A program made the translations under genes and the position numbers. Source: Ceratotherium simum simum (lineage: Eukaryota > Chordata > Mammalia > Perissodactyla > Rhinocerotidae). From it: 64,000 nt of DNA. Shown here one piece after another: positions 11,113-22,579 of this stretch. The first letter of the stretch is position 1; each line of letters begins with the position of its first letter. Where the stretch lies: contig NW_004454240.1 of the NCBI RefSeq assembly GCF_000283155.1, forward strand, positions 2,381,727 through 2,445,726. The letters run 5' to 3'. Under the pieces are notes generated by a model that did not search any database, had not been told where the DNA came from, and was given only the letters and a program-made list of their open reading frames with translations.

Positions 11113-12590
11113 AGTCATAAATTCATACTTCAAACTCTAGGGTAACAAGTAAAAAAATTTTTTTAACGAAGTATAATGGATATGCTAAGAGAGGAGAGAA
11201 AACGGCATCATATAAAATGTTTGATTAAAACCAGAGAAGGCAGAAAAAGAGTGGAAGACAAAGAAAGAACAAAGAAAAGGGCAATAAATATAAAAGTTAC
11301 AAATATAGTAGATATTAATCCAGCTATATCAACAAGCACTTGAAATGTGAATGGTCTAAATACACCAGTTAAAGGACAGAGACTGCCATAGTGGATAAAA
11401 AAACAAGACCCAACAATATATTGTCTATAAGAAACACTTTAAATATAAAGACACAGGTAGATTTAAAGCAAAAGGATGGAGAAAGATAGACCATGCTCTA
11501 ATCAAAAGAGAGCTATATATACATAAATTAATATATACATTAATTTCAGACAATGCTAATTTCAGAGCAAGGAAAATGATCAGGGGAAAAAGGGCATTAC
11601 ATAACGATAAAGGGGTCAATTCTTCAAGAAGACATAACAATCCTTAATGTGTATGTGCTAACAACAGACTGTCAAAGACATGAGGCAAAAACTGATGAAT
11701 CCACTATTATAGTTAGAGACTTCAGCATGTTTCCATCAGTAATTGAAATATCTAGCTAGCAGAAAATCAGTGAAGATATAGTTGACCTGAATAGCACCAT
11801 CAATCAATTAGATCTAAATGACATTTACAGAACACTTCATCCAACAATAGCAGGATGCACAGTCTTCTCAAGTTCACATGGAACATTCACTAAGACAAAC
11901 ATTGTGTGTCATAAAACACACCTTAACACATTTAAAAGCATAGATATTATACAAACTATACTCTCACATCACAATGGAATTAAACTAGAAATCAATAACA
12001 GAAAGATAGCTGGAAAATCATATATTAGAATGGGAAAAAGATCTAGATGATTTTTGGAAAATATCTAATCTAAGCTTCCATTTTTGGAAGCTAGAAAAAG
12101 AAGAGCAAATTAAATCCAAAGTAAGCCAAAGAAATGAAATAATAAAAATCAGAGCAAAAATGCATGAAATTGAAAGAAGAAAAACAATAGAAAAAAAAAA
12201 TCAATGAAACCAAAAGCTGGTTCTTTGAAAAGATCACTAAAATTGATAAACCCCTACCGAGGCTACCAAGAAAGGGAGAGAGAAGACACAAATTACTAAT
12301 ATCAGAAATGAAAAAAGGACCATTGTTACTGATCCCTTGGACATTAAAAGGATAATAAAATAATATTGTGAACAACTCTATGCCCAAAAATTTGATAACT
12401 TAGGTGAAATTGACTAATTCTTTTAAAGATACAACTTATCAAAACTCACACAAGGAGAAATATATAATATGAATAGATTATATATAAATGATAATAACTC
12501 TATATATTAAAGAAATTGAATATACAATCTGAATAGGCCTATATATATTGAAGAACTTGAATCAACAGTTAATAACCTTCTAGATAGATC
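11113..12590 (+). mobile_element. Old L1 (L1M-type): ORF1-ORF2 spacer and endonuclease region
   Basis: Starts in the spacer between ORF1 and ORF2 (AAACTCTAGGGTAACAAG, then CCAGAGAAGGCAGAAAAAGAGTGG) and continues through endonuclease sequence. The DNA reads GTGAATGGTCTAAATACACC, then AACAAGACCCAACAATATATTG, then TTAGAGACTTCAGCATG (the GD-N catalytic region). It then runs to the start of the RT region at about 12590. It is heavily mutated with stops in all frames. An AT-rich patch (12470-12560) contains imperfect ATATATTGAAGAA-type repeats. It is cut off by the 5' end of the next L1. Confidence 0.75.
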
Positions 12591-14149
12591 TGGTGTCAAG
12601 ATGGGGGTGTAGGAGGACTCTGAACTCACCTCCTACCATGGACACAACAAATTTACAATGACTCTTAGAACAATTAGCCCTGAGAGAGAATGGAAAAATG
12701 GATTAAAAAAATCCCACAACAAGGGACAGTGCTGACTGAGGTGGAAGAGGCAGAAATTCCTTTCTGGAAAGAAAAAAGCCACCTTCTAGCCATGGCACTT
12801 CATGGCTGGGAGCAATCTTAAGGGATGAAGCTTTTCCTGGAGGAGTAGGGGATCTGAACAGCAGAACTTTACCACAATAAGCAGCTTTTGGATGCAGCAC
12901 AGCTGAGATGAGTGTCATAATATCTGGCTTTGCTGGCTATTAACAACAACAGGGAATACTCCCAGAAAAACTATCAGACATAAGGGAAAGAAAAGCTTGC
13001 TCTTAAAGGGCCCACACACAAATTCACTCTTTGGAAAGCAACCTAAAATCACCAGAACGAAAGGTGCACAGTCCTTTGGTGAAAAGAGACTCACTTAATA
13101 GTTGGTCTCTGGGCACGTCTTGGCAAGAGGTGAGACCTCCCCAGGCTGGGACCACCTTACCAGGGACTGAGACATTGGTGGCAGCCATTATCGTGACCTA
13201 GTACAGGCATGCTAACCCAGGTGCTAACAGATGCCATTGGAGTTCTTCCCCTGGCCTGTTAGCACAGGGGACTGCCCCACCCACTAGAGCACTGATTTAA
13301 TCCAGCTCAGCCAGGACAGGCAGCCCACCCTAGGGACTGGCCCCACCCAACAGCAAGCCCAATGGACAACTTCTGGGTCCACATAGGTGGGATGTGTGGG
13401 ATCACTACAGTGGGGTGAGTGGGTCTGCCTCTGCAGGGCAGGGTGTGCACGAGGGGTGGGCCTGTGTTGGCAGAATGTGGGGGGCCGCTGTAGCAGGGCA
13501 AGTGGGTCTGCTTCAGTGGGTCAGGGGATGTGCAAAAGGGAGGACTGTTTTGATGGGGTGTGTGGGCCTGCAGGCAGTGGGGCTTGTCAGCTGCAGAAGA
13601 CTTCTTCTCAAACAGCCACGGAGGGGATTGGCCCCACCTTCCGACAGCTGAAACAATTGTATGCACCCATGCCAGAGGCCAGCTCCACCCAGCTGCACTG
13701 CTGAGAGGGCTGACAACAGCCTTGCAGGCCAGAGGCCTACAGCAATTGTAAGCCCCAGAGCCTAAGAACCAGCCAAGCTGAGGGCCTACTCACTTAATAG
13801 AAAAACTGCAACAGGGATGTGCTATTAGATCTTGTAGCCAACTGTGCTGGGGCTCTCCACACCCAATAAAGAGACTGAAGGGACCATAGCAGCCACACAC
13901 AGCTGAGCATTACAACTAGCCAGCCAGGGGGACACCCTAGCCTCCCGGGCACCTGCATCAAAAGCAACCCTGCCACAACAGAAGGACATATGTAGTCCCC
14001 ACAGGGGACACTCCTGGAATATTTGGAACTGGTGATGAGAGGGAAGCACACTGCTGGGCCTCATAAGGCATCTCTTACATAAGGCCACCTCACCAAGATC
14101 AGGAGATATAGCTGACCCACCTAATACATAGATATAAGCACAGAGAAAG

Positions 14150-15050
14150 AGGCAAAAGGAGGAGACAAAGGAATATGTTCCAAATAAGGGATGAGGACAA
14201 ATCCTCAGAAAAAGAACTAAATGAAACAGAGATAAACAATTTACCTGATAAAGAGTACAAACTAATAGTTATAAGGATGGTCACTGATCTTGGGAGAAGA
14301 ATGGATGAATTCAGGGAGAAATTCAACAAAGAATTGGAAAATATAACAAAGAACCAATCAGAAATGAAGAATACAATAATGGAGATGAAAAATTCACTAG
14401 AGGGACTCAAGCAGAGTAGATGACACAGAAGAACGGATCAGTGAGCTGGATGAAAGACTAGAGGAAATCTGAACAGATAAAAGAAAAAAGAATTAAAAAG
14501 AATGAGGACAATTTAAGGGACCTCTGGGACAACATCAAGCACACTAACATCCATATTATAGGTGTCCCAGAACGAGAAGAGAGAGACAAAGTGGTAGAGA
14601 ATCTATTCGAAGAAATAATAGCTGAAAACTTCCCTAACCTAAGGAAGGAAACAGACATCCAGGTACAGGAAGCACAGAGAGCACCAAAAAAGATAAACCC
14701 AAAGAGGCCCAGACCAAGTCACATCATAATTAAATCATAATTTAATTCTTTAATCAAGAATTAAAGATAAAGAGAGAATCCTAAAAGCCACAAGAAAATG
14801 GCAACAAATTATACACAAAGGAAACCCCACAAGGCTATCAGCTGATTTCTCAGCAAAAACCTTACAGGCTAGAAGGGAGTGGCACAATATATTTAAAGTG
14901 CTGAAAGGAAAAAACCTACAGCCAAGAATACTCTACCTGGCAAGGTTATCATTCAGAATGGAAGGAGAGAGAAAGAGTTTCCTAGCAAAAATTAAGTGAG
15001 TTTATCACCAAGAAACCAGCCTTACAAGAAATGCTAAAGGGACTTACTTA
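14150..15050 (+). pseudogene. L1 ORF1 (RNA-binding protein) pseudogene
   Basis: In intact elements ORF1p is the trimeric RNA chaperone of the L1 RNP. Here the N-terminal frame (14175-14423) reads IRDEDKSSEKELNETEIN, then EYKLIVIRMVTDLGRRMDEF. The heptad-like region that follows (KFNKELENITKNQSEMKNTIMEMKNSLEG) is the coiled coil. The RRM part follows in other frames (HPYYRCPRTRREER-type sequence at 14550-14660, with the RNP-like I-I-GVPE equivalent), and the C-terminal domain lies at about 14830-15040. At least two frameshifts and in-frame stops break it; an AATTTAATTCTTTAATCAAGAATTAAAG duplication-like patch is at about 14730-14765. Confidence 0.75.
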
Positions 15051-15534
15051 AGTGCAAAAGAAAAGGCCAAAAGCAAGAATAAGAAAATTATCAAAGAAAA
15101 TAAAATCACTGGTAAAGGCAAATACACAATAAAGGTAGCAGATCAACTACCTATGAATCTAATATGAAGGTCAAAAGACAAAAGTACTAAAATTATCTAT
15201 TTCCATGATAAAAGGTTAACGGATGTACATGCACAAAAAAGAGGTTAGATATGATATCAAAAACACAAAATATGGGAGGAGGGGAGTAAAAGAGCAGAGC
15301 TTTTAGCAAGAGGTCAAACGAGACCATCAACTTAATATAGATTGCTATATATGTAGGTTACTAAATATGAACATCATGGTAATCACAAACCTATAAATAA
15401 ATACACAAAAAAATTAAGAGAAAGGAACCCAAACATAATATTAAAGAAATCCTTCAAATCACAAGGGAAGAGAGAAACAGAAGGTGACAGGAAGAGAGAA
15501 GAACTACTAAAACACTCAGAAAAAAAGGAACAAA

Positions 15535-18500
15535 ATGGCAATAAGTACATTCTTATCAATAGCTACTTTAAATGTCAATGGACTAAATGCTCCAATCAAA
15601 AGGCATAGGTTGACTGATTGGATAAAAAAACAAGACCCATATACATGTTGCATATAAGAGACAAACTTCAGACCTAAACACTCACAAAATGAAAGTGAAG
15701 GGATGGAAAAGGATACTCCATGCAAATGGCAATGAATAGAAAGCTGGAGTAGCAATACTTTTATCAGATAAAATAGACTTAAAGTAAAAACTGTAACAAG
15801 AGACAAAGAAGGGCACTCCATAATGATAAAGAGAACAATCCAACAAGAGGATATAATGCTTGTAAATATCTATGCACCCAACATAGGAGCACCTAAACAT
15901 GTAAATCAATTATTAACAGACATAAAAGGAGAAATAGACAGTAACACAATAATGCTGTGGGACTTTAACACTCCACTTACACCAATGGATAGATCATGCA
16001 AACAAAAGATCAATAAGGGAACATTGGCCTTAAATGACACATTAGACCAGATGGACTCAGTAGATATATATACAGAAAATTCCATCCAAAAACCACAGAA
16101 TATGCATTCTCTTCAAATGCACATGAAACATTCTCCAGGATAGATCACATATTAGGCCACAAAACAAGTCTCAATAAATTTAAGAAGATGGAAATAGTAC
16201 CAAGCATCTTTTCAGACCACAATGGTATGAAACTACAAATCAACTACAGGAAGAAAATTGGAAAAGCCACAAATAAGTGGAGATTAAACAAAATGCTAAT
16301 GAACAGCAATTGGACAGGCCTATCTCAACAAACAAGAAAAATTTCAAATAAACAATCTAACAGTGCACCTAAAGGGACTGGAAAAAGAAGAACAAATGAA
16401 ACCCAAAATCAGTAGAAGGAAGGAAATAATAAAAATAAGAGCAGAAATAAATGAAATAGAGACTAAAAAAACAATAGAAAAAAATCAATGAAGCTACGGG
16501 CCGGTTCTTTGAAAAGATAAACAAAATTGACTAACATTTAGCTAGACTCACCAAGAAAAAAAGAGAAGGCTCAAGTAAATAAAATCAGAAATGAAAGAGG
16601 AGAAATTACAAAGGACACTTCAGAAATACAAAAGATTATAAGAGAATACTATGAAAAGCTATATGCCAACAAATTGGATAACCTAGAAGAAATGGATAAA
16701 TTCTTAGAATCACAGAACCTTCCAAAACTGAATTAAGAAGAAATAGAGAATTTGAATAGACCAATCACCAGTAAGGAGATCAAATCAGTAATCAAAAACC
16801 TCCCCAAAAATAAAAGTCCAGGACCAGATGGCTTCCCTGGTGAATTCCACCAAACATTCAAAGAAGACAATACCCATCCTTCTCAAACTCTTCCAAAACA
16901 TTGAAGAGGAAGGGAACCTTCTTAACTTATTCTACGAAGCCAACATTACCCTGATACCAAACCAGACAAGGACAACACAAAAAAAGAAAATTACAGGCCA
17001 ATATCACTGATGAACACCGAGGCAAAAATCCTGAAGAAAATACTAGCAAATTGAATACAACAATATGTTAAAAAGATCATACACCACGATAAAGTGGGAT
17101 TTATTCCAGGGATGCAGGGATGGTTCAACATCCGCAAATCAATCAATGTGATACACCACATTAACAAAATGAAGAATAAAAACCACATGATCATCTCAAT
17201 AGATGAAGAGAAACATTTGACAAGATACAGCATCCATTTATGATAAACTCTGAATAAAATGGGTATAAAAGGAAAGTACCTCAACATAATAAAGACCATA
17301 TATGACAAACCCACAGCTAATATCATACCAAATGGAGAAAAACTGAAAGCTAACATTCTAAGAACAGGAACCAAACAAGGATGCCCACTTTCACCACTCT
17401 TATTGAACATAGTACTGGAAGTCCTAGCCAGAGAAATCAGGCAAGAAAAAGAAATAAAAGGTATCCGAATTGGAAAGGAAGAAGTGAAATTGTTACTATT
17501 TGCAGATGACATGATTTTATATATAGAAAACCCTAAATAATCCACCATAAATTTTTAGAAATAACAAATGAACACGGTAAATTTGCAGAACACAAAATCA
17601 ACATACAAAAATCAGTCGCCTTTCTATACACTAACAACTAAGTAGCAGAAAGAGGAATCAAGAATACAATCCCATTTACAATTGCAACAAAAGGAATAAA
17701 ATACCTAGGAATAAACTTAACCAAAGAGGTGAAAGACCTGTACACTGAAAACTATAAAACATTGTTGAAAGAAATTGAAGAAAACACGAAGAGATGGAAA
17801 GATATTCCATGCTCTTGGATTGGAAGAATTAACAGAGTTAAAATGTCCACATTTCCCAAAGCAATCAATAGATTCAATACAATCCCTATCAAAGTTCCAA
17901 TGACATTCTTCACAGAAATAGAACAAAGAATCCTAAAATTTATATGGAATAACAAAAGACCCCAAATAGCTGAAGGAATCCTGAGAAAAAAGAACAAAGC
18001 TGGAGGTATCACACTCCCTGCTTTCAACATAGACTACAAAGCTATGGTAATCAAAACAGCATGGTACTGGCACAAAAACAGACACACACAGATAAATGAA
18101 ACAGAATCAAGAGGCCAAAAATAAACCCACACATCTGTGGACAGCTAATTTTCAATAAGGGGCCAAGAACATACATGGAGAAAGGAAAGCCTCTTCAATA
18201 AATGGTGCTGGGAAAACTGGACAGCCACATGCAAAAGAATGAGAAGAGACCATTATCTCACAGCACACACAACAATTAACTCAAAATGGATTAAACACTT
18301 GAATGTAAGACCTGAAACCATAAAATTTCTAGAAGAAAACATTGGCAGTATGTTCTTTGACTTCAGTCTTAGCGGCATATTTTCAAATACCATGTCTCTC
18401 AAAGCAAGGTAAGCAATAGAAAAAATAAATAAATGCGACTACGTCAAACTAAAAAGCTTCTGCACAGCAAAGGAAACCATCAACAAAACGAAAAGACAAC

Positions 18501-18563
18501 CTAACAATTGGCAGAAGATATTTGCCAACCATAAATCTGATAAGGGATTAGTCTCCAAAATTT
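15535..18563 (+). pseudogene. L1 ORF2 (endonuclease-RT) pseudogene, 3'-truncated
   Basis: The start ATG at 15535 (ATGGCAATAAGTACATTC) matches the position of the ORF2 start in the other L1s. The endonuclease region is at 15535-16250: VNGLNAP-like, then MLVNIYAPNIGAPKHVNQLL, DFNTPLTPMDRS, and SDHNGMKLQINYRKK (the conserved SDH motif). The RT region is at 16560-18124: [11 protein letters not shown] is intact within 17259-17540, preceded by [14 protein letters not shown]. Stops at about 16144, 16416, 16735 and 17541 break it, and the C-terminal cysteine-rich end is missing beyond 18563. The catalytic motifs survive although the frame is broken. Confidence 0.85.
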
Positions 18564-18640
18564 ATATAGCATTTCTTTTATAGTAGGTGTCCAATACAGT
18601 ATTTGTCAAATGAATAAATGAATGACTGAAAGAAGTGGTA
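18564..18640 (+). repeat. L2 or MIR 3' end fragment
   Basis: TAGTAGGTGTCCAATACAGTATTTGTCAAATGAATAAATGAATGACTG matches the generic 3' end of L2 (TAGGCGCTCAATAAATGTTTGTTGAATGAATG). It directly follows the truncated L1. Confidence 0.6.
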
Positions 18641-19790
18641 AACTTGGGATGTAAACAAGGATTCTTCTGACTCCAAATTCATTGTACTTTCTACTGAATC
18701 ATAGTCACACTAAGCATACCAATAATAATAGCCTCAAAAATTGCCCATGTGAAGAATGAGCATAATTCTATCAACTTATAGTGTTGTTTTGCAGCCTAAA
18801 TAAGTGAAAGTGATGTGCTTATAGTACGTACTCAATAAATGTTTATTTAATTTCATTTGTTCTTTGGCTATACAAGTAGTAGGCTCCCTGCTTTCATGCC
18901 TTCCTTTATATACAGAGCTACACCAGAGAACTGGACATGACCAACATTTCTTCAGTACCATAGTGAAACAATAAGGAGGAAAGTATGGACAATGGCTGGC
19001 AGATGAGGAGGTATAGAATTGGCAGTTTTTATTTAAAAAAAAACCCTTCAACATAGTCTGTATCTTCAAATCCTGTAACCTTAAGAGTTTATTTCATGTT
19101 CTGTCTCACACTGTTAGAATTGTAAAGAGAGAATGCACAAATACCTGTGGCAAGTTCAATTCATTTGGAGAAGATGGAAGCCATTAGCTTCAAAGAAGAG
19201 TGAGAATTCTGAATGAGAACCACATGGAATGCCCATGTTCACAGGCCAGATTACAGTTCCAACGTCTGCTCTAAGCATGACAAAAAGGCCAGAAAAGGCA
19301 GGGCTGTGCAAGTTGATCCCCACCCCAAACTCATCCCATCCCAATCTCTAAAGTATCTCCGATGTGAGAAGGCTTGCATTCTTCATCCAAGGATTTCCTT
19401 TCTTTAGCCCTTGCAACAGAGGCTCATGCCTGGGGCTTCAAGCTCCACAAACATGACTTGAGTTATGATCAGCTGTGAAACTTTTCTGGCTCAGTTCTGG
19501 TTTGGTTTGGAAAAGACTCAAAAATATTATCAAAAATATTACTGTGGTTCAGGCAACGCTAAAACAGTCCCACTAACTGCTGACATTTCAGAAGCTTAAT
19601 GGTCTCTCAAAGTTCCATGAGGTATAGATTTCTTCACGTTGCCAAAGATGTTCCCAAAATGGCAAGTGTATGTTCTTGCTAAGGAAATATTTGCAAAACG
19701 AAGTCTTGGGTCACTTTGGTGGATGAAAAAGCCAGGCCTAAGGGTAACAATCTCTGAAGAGGATTAGGAAGAAAAATGGAATGGACTGTG
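18641..19790. other. No gene recognised; small L2/MIR end near 18815-18860
   Basis: TATAGTACGTACTCAATAAATGTTTATTTAATT at about 18820-18855 is a MIR/L2-like terminus. The remainder is non-repeat sequence. Open frames at 18776-19069 (minus), 19156-19344 (minus) and 19213-19407 (plus) show no domain and no splice context that I trust. Confidence 0.45.
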
Positions 19791-19794
19791 TGGT

Positions 19795-20105
19795 CTAGTG
19801 CATTGTTTTTCAAACTATGTTCCAGGGAGCACCAGGGTCCTGTGTGATATTAACAGATATTCTTAGAAAAAGGATTCCTTGGTCAAAAAGAATTTGGGAA
19901 ACACAGAGTCAAGGGAAATTAAACAGATTTCTTCACTGAAGACTTCTCAGATCTTGTAATACATGAATGGGAAATGTGACTCTCCAAAATGGAATATGAA
20001 ATGCAGCATTTCCCAAACTTATTTGGCCACAGAACCTTTTTGGAGAAATACCTGTCTCTCATTGAATTAATGTTCTGGATCATACTGTTTGGAAAAATAT
20101 TGAGG
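19795..20105. repeat. hAT-type DNA transposon fragments (MER58/MER33-like)
   Basis: Two blocks, GCATTGTTTTTCAAACTATGTTCCAGGGAGCACC (about 19801) and GCATTTCCCAAACTTATTTGGCCACAGAACCTTTTTGGAG (about 20003), have the 'CAGTGTTTCTCAAACTTTTTTGGCCACGGAACC' look of short hAT elements. The first closes with TTTGGGAAACACAG (about 19890-19905), a plausible inverted terminus. The family name is uncertain. Confidence 0.5.
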
Positions 20106-20109
20106 TTGC

Positions 20110-20345
20110 AGAAAGAGGGTGAGCTTTGTTATTCTTTCAGAACTGAGTTTGAATTCTAGTTCTAACATTCAATAGCTATGTGAACTTGGGCAAGTTACTT
20201 TACTTCTCTGAATCAGTTTCCTCTTTTATGAAAATTAGGTCAATAATATTTACTTCAAAAGGGATGTCAGGAGGATTAAGTGAGATAATGCACAGTATTT
20301 AGCATAATGCCTGGCACATATAGGTACTAAATAAATAGCAGCTAT
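20110..20345 (+). repeat. MIR SINE
   Basis: Plus-strand MIR: GAGTTTGAATTCTAGTTCTAACATTC, then TATGTGAACTTGGGCAAGTTACTTTACTTCTCTGAATCAGTTTCCTC, then GCATAATGCCTGGCACATATAGGTACTAAATAAATAG. The core and 3' end are complete. Confidence 0.9.
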
Positions 20346-20464
20346 AATTGTCACATCCATTTTTCATCACCATTATTATCAAGCCACGTACCTACCTGAC
20401 AGGCCTGCCAAAACAGTTTCAAAATAGGTCTGGCCTGAGGATTCAAATGGCTATATTTCTCACT

Positions 20465-20640
20465 GCTTTGGGAACTGAGTGTAAAGAGAAAAGAGCTGGA
20501 CTAGTCGCCCAGAGATACAGCTCTATGACTTATTTGACCTTGGGCGAATCACTTCACCTGTCTGCATTTCTCTCTCCTTCTGCCAAATATAGGTATGGAC
20601 TAGGTGACTTTGTACTCTAAAATTTTGTGAACCTGAGTTC
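20465..20640 (+). repeat. MIR-family SINE
   Basis: GAAAAGAGCTGGACTAGTC, then CTTATTTGACCTTGGGCGAATCACTTCACCTGTCTGC, then ATGGACTAGGTGACTTTGTACTCTAAAATTTTGTGA. The end resembles the MIR variant ending 'GGACTAGATGATCTCTAAGGTCCCTTCCAGCTCTAAAATTCTATGA'. Confidence 0.75.
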
Positions 20641-20984
20641 TAAAATGCTATATAAGAGATTTATAAATTTATTGTTGAAGAAATCCGTGGTACAGGTTAA
20701 ATCCAATTATAAAGGATGGTCCTGTATAACAAAGTTATTTTTATGATCCAGCAGATGGCTGGCAGAAACAGTGCCTTGCCAATCTGGTTACAATGAACCC
20801 TGTATAGTGAATAATTCTATATAACAATTGCTTTCTCTGGTCCTTGACCCTGTAATCGTCACTCTTTAACATTGCTCTAATGAACTAAAGAACTTGATTA
20901 TGTTTTGTTTTCATTGTAGTCACAGAGAGGGGAGCTGAGTTAAGCTAAGCTATATAATTTCTAGCTGAGTTGTTTATGTCCAAT

Positions 20985-21095
20985 TTCATTATTTTACAGC
21001 TGAGGAAACAGTACAGGAGAGGTTAAGTAACTTGTTGGGGTCACACAGTCAGTAAGTAGCAGAGCTTTGAATGGGTGTTTGGACTAAATGATTCA
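20985..21095 (-). repeat. MIR SINE
   Basis: Reverse-strand MIR core: CATTATTTTACAGCTGAGGAAACAG, then GAGGTTAAGTAACTTGTTGGGGTCACACAGTCAGTAAGTAGCAGAGC. Confidence 0.85.
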
Positions 21096-21717
21096 TCATC
21101 TGCAAACTTAGAGATTTCACTGCAAGCTCTCACTCAGACCATATATAAAAATGTTAAATGAAACTAGAAACAGCTATTATAGAAACGATACTGTTTATGC
21201 TTCCAAACCTACCAAGATGTGCATTTATCACTACCTTTTATCCCTGCATTCAAGCCCTCTTCATAGGATGGTCCATGTGCATGGTGACACAACTTAAAGC
21301 ATAATAACTTTTGCTGCAGAACTTCAATTAAAGGGTTTTTTTAATGTCTAAATAAATTACACCCATTGATCTCTTTAGATACATGTACACTTCCTTCCAT
21401 AAAGGCCTTTATTAGTCATGTATGTTTTTTCATTATGAGACCATGTGGCCTTTTTAAAAAAAAAAAAACCCACAAAACCTAGGTTAACAGAGAAATCTTA
21501 ACACTATGAATATCAAAGGTTAGCTTTCAGGCCCCTGCTTTTCTCTACTTACACACTCTCTCATGAGTATGTTTCTTTCCAGGGCTTCAACCCTTATGGA
21601 GAATCATACTTCCTAAATCAAAGCCCATGTCTCCAATTACCACTGTGACATTGCCACTTGAATGCATTCCTGTTACCTGGAACTCAGATGCTTAAGATTG
21701 AACTCATCTTCTAAGTT
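21096..21717. other. No feature recognised
   Basis: AT-rich non-repeat sequence with an A-run at about 21457-21468. No gene or named repeat seen. Confidence 0.4.
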
Positions 21718-21740
21718 AGTGGTTCTCAAATCTGGCTATA

Positions 21741-22419
21741 CAGTAGTCCCCCCTTATCCATGGCTTTGCTTTCTGCAGTTTCAGTTACCCACAGTCAACC
21801 ATAGTCTAAAAATATTAAACGGAAAATTCCAGAAATAAACAATTCCTAAGTTTTAAGTTGCACACCATTCTGAGTAACATGATGAAATCTGGCACCATCT
21901 TGCTCCATCCTGCTGGGACGTGAATTATCCCTTTGTTCAGCATATCCATGCTGTATATGCTACCTACCCGTTGGTCACTTTGTAGCCACCTCGGTTATTG
22001 GATCAACTGTTGCAATATTGCAGTGTTTGTGTTCAAGTAACTCATTTTACTTAATAATGGCTTCAAAGCGCATGAGTAGTGATGCTGGCATTTTGGATAT
22101 GCCAAAGAGAAGCCAAAAAGTGCTTCCTTTAAGTGAAAAGGTAAAAGTTCTTGACTTAATAAGTAAAGAAAAAAAAAATCGTGCTGAGCTTGCTAAGATC
22201 TATGGTAACTTTTATTACAGTATATTGTTATAATTGTTCTATTTTATTATTAGTTATTGTTGTTAGTCTCTTCTGTAGCTAATTTATAAATTAAAGTTTA
22301 TCATAGGTATGTCTGTATAGGAAAAAACAAAGTATACATAGGGCTCGATACTATCTGCAGTTTCAGGCAGCAACTGGGGGTCTTGGAACATATCCCCCAC
22401 AGATAAGATGGGACTACTG
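21741..22419 (+). mobile_element. Tigger1/MER2 DNA transposon, internally deleted
   Basis: Terminal inverted repeats CAGTAGTCCCCCCTTATCC (start 21741) and GATAAGATGGGACTACTG (end 22419), flanked by the TA target duplication (21739-21740 and 22420-22421) typical of Tc1/mariner-pogo elements. Internal sequence includes the Tigger 5' region and a transposase N-terminus, then jumps to the 3' end (TTACAGTATATTGTTATAATTG, then AGGGCTCGATACTATCTGC). Most of the transposase is deleted, so it is non-autonomous. Confidence 0.92.
22057..22215 (+). pseudogene. Tigger1 transposase, N-terminal fragment
   Basis: ATG at 22057 opens a frame reading MASKRMSSDAGILDMPKRSQ, then KVLPLSEKVKVLDLISKEKK, ending in AELAKIYG. 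This is the start of the CENP-B-like helix-turn-helix DNA-binding region of pogo/Tigger transposases, related to the TIGD gene family. Homology ends at about residue 50, where the internal deletion joins 3' terminal DNA. The DDE catalytic domain is absent. It could encode at most a short DNA-binding peptide, and there is no sign that it is used. Confidence 0.85.
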
Positions 22420-22579
22420 TACATTGAAATCACCTGGGGAACTTCAAAAACTCTCAATGCCTGGACCCCATCCCTAGAAATTCTGATGCAAGTGGTCTGG
22501 AGCTGGGCGTGGACATGAGAATCTGTAAAAGCTCCCTGGGTGATTCTAACGTGTGGCCAAGGTTGAGAAACACTGCTCT

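Larger units (their letters stand above)
12591..18563 (+). mobile_element. 5'-complete L1 lacking its 3' end
   Basis: Starts with an L1 5' end (GGTGTCAAGATGGGGGTGTAGGAGG, then CTGAACTCACCTCCTACCATGGACACAACAAATTTACAATG). It has a 5'UTR of about 1.55 kb with a GC-rich repeated segment near 13390-13600, ORF1 at about 14150-15050, and ORF2 from 15535 onward. The element stops abruptly at about 18563 within the ORF2 C-terminal region (GATAAGGGATTAGTCTCCAAAATTTATATA). No 3'UTR, polyA tail or matching TSD follows. It was inserted into the old L1 at 11113-12590, which also does not resume afterwards, so a deletion probably removed both 3' parts. Confidence 0.85.
21718..22578 (+). repeat. hAT MITE (MER5/MER3-like) hosting a Tigger1 insertion
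   Basis: Outer parts 21718-21738 (TAGTGGTTCTCAAATCTGGC) and 22422-22578 (CATTGAAATCACCTGGGGAACTTC, then GATTCTAACGTGTGGCCAAGGTTGAGAAACACTG) have the inverted GTTCTCAA / TTGAGAAAC ends typical of short hAT-Charlie elements. Flanking CTTCTAAGT and GCTCTAGGT could be a decayed 8-bp TSD. The Tigger element sits near its left end. Confidence 0.75.

Noticed and set aside
13307..13716. Overlapping Gly/Cys/Pro-rich frames on both strands
   Set aside because: All fall in the repeated GC-rich L1 5'UTR. Openness in several frames shows that it is compositional.
16991..17548. 185-residue minus-strand open frame rich in hydrophobic residues, looking like a membrane protein
   Set aside because: It is the antisense of the L1 RT coding strand at 16991-17548. 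Antisense of A-rich L1 coding DNA routinely yields Phe/Ser/Ile-rich false membrane proteins.
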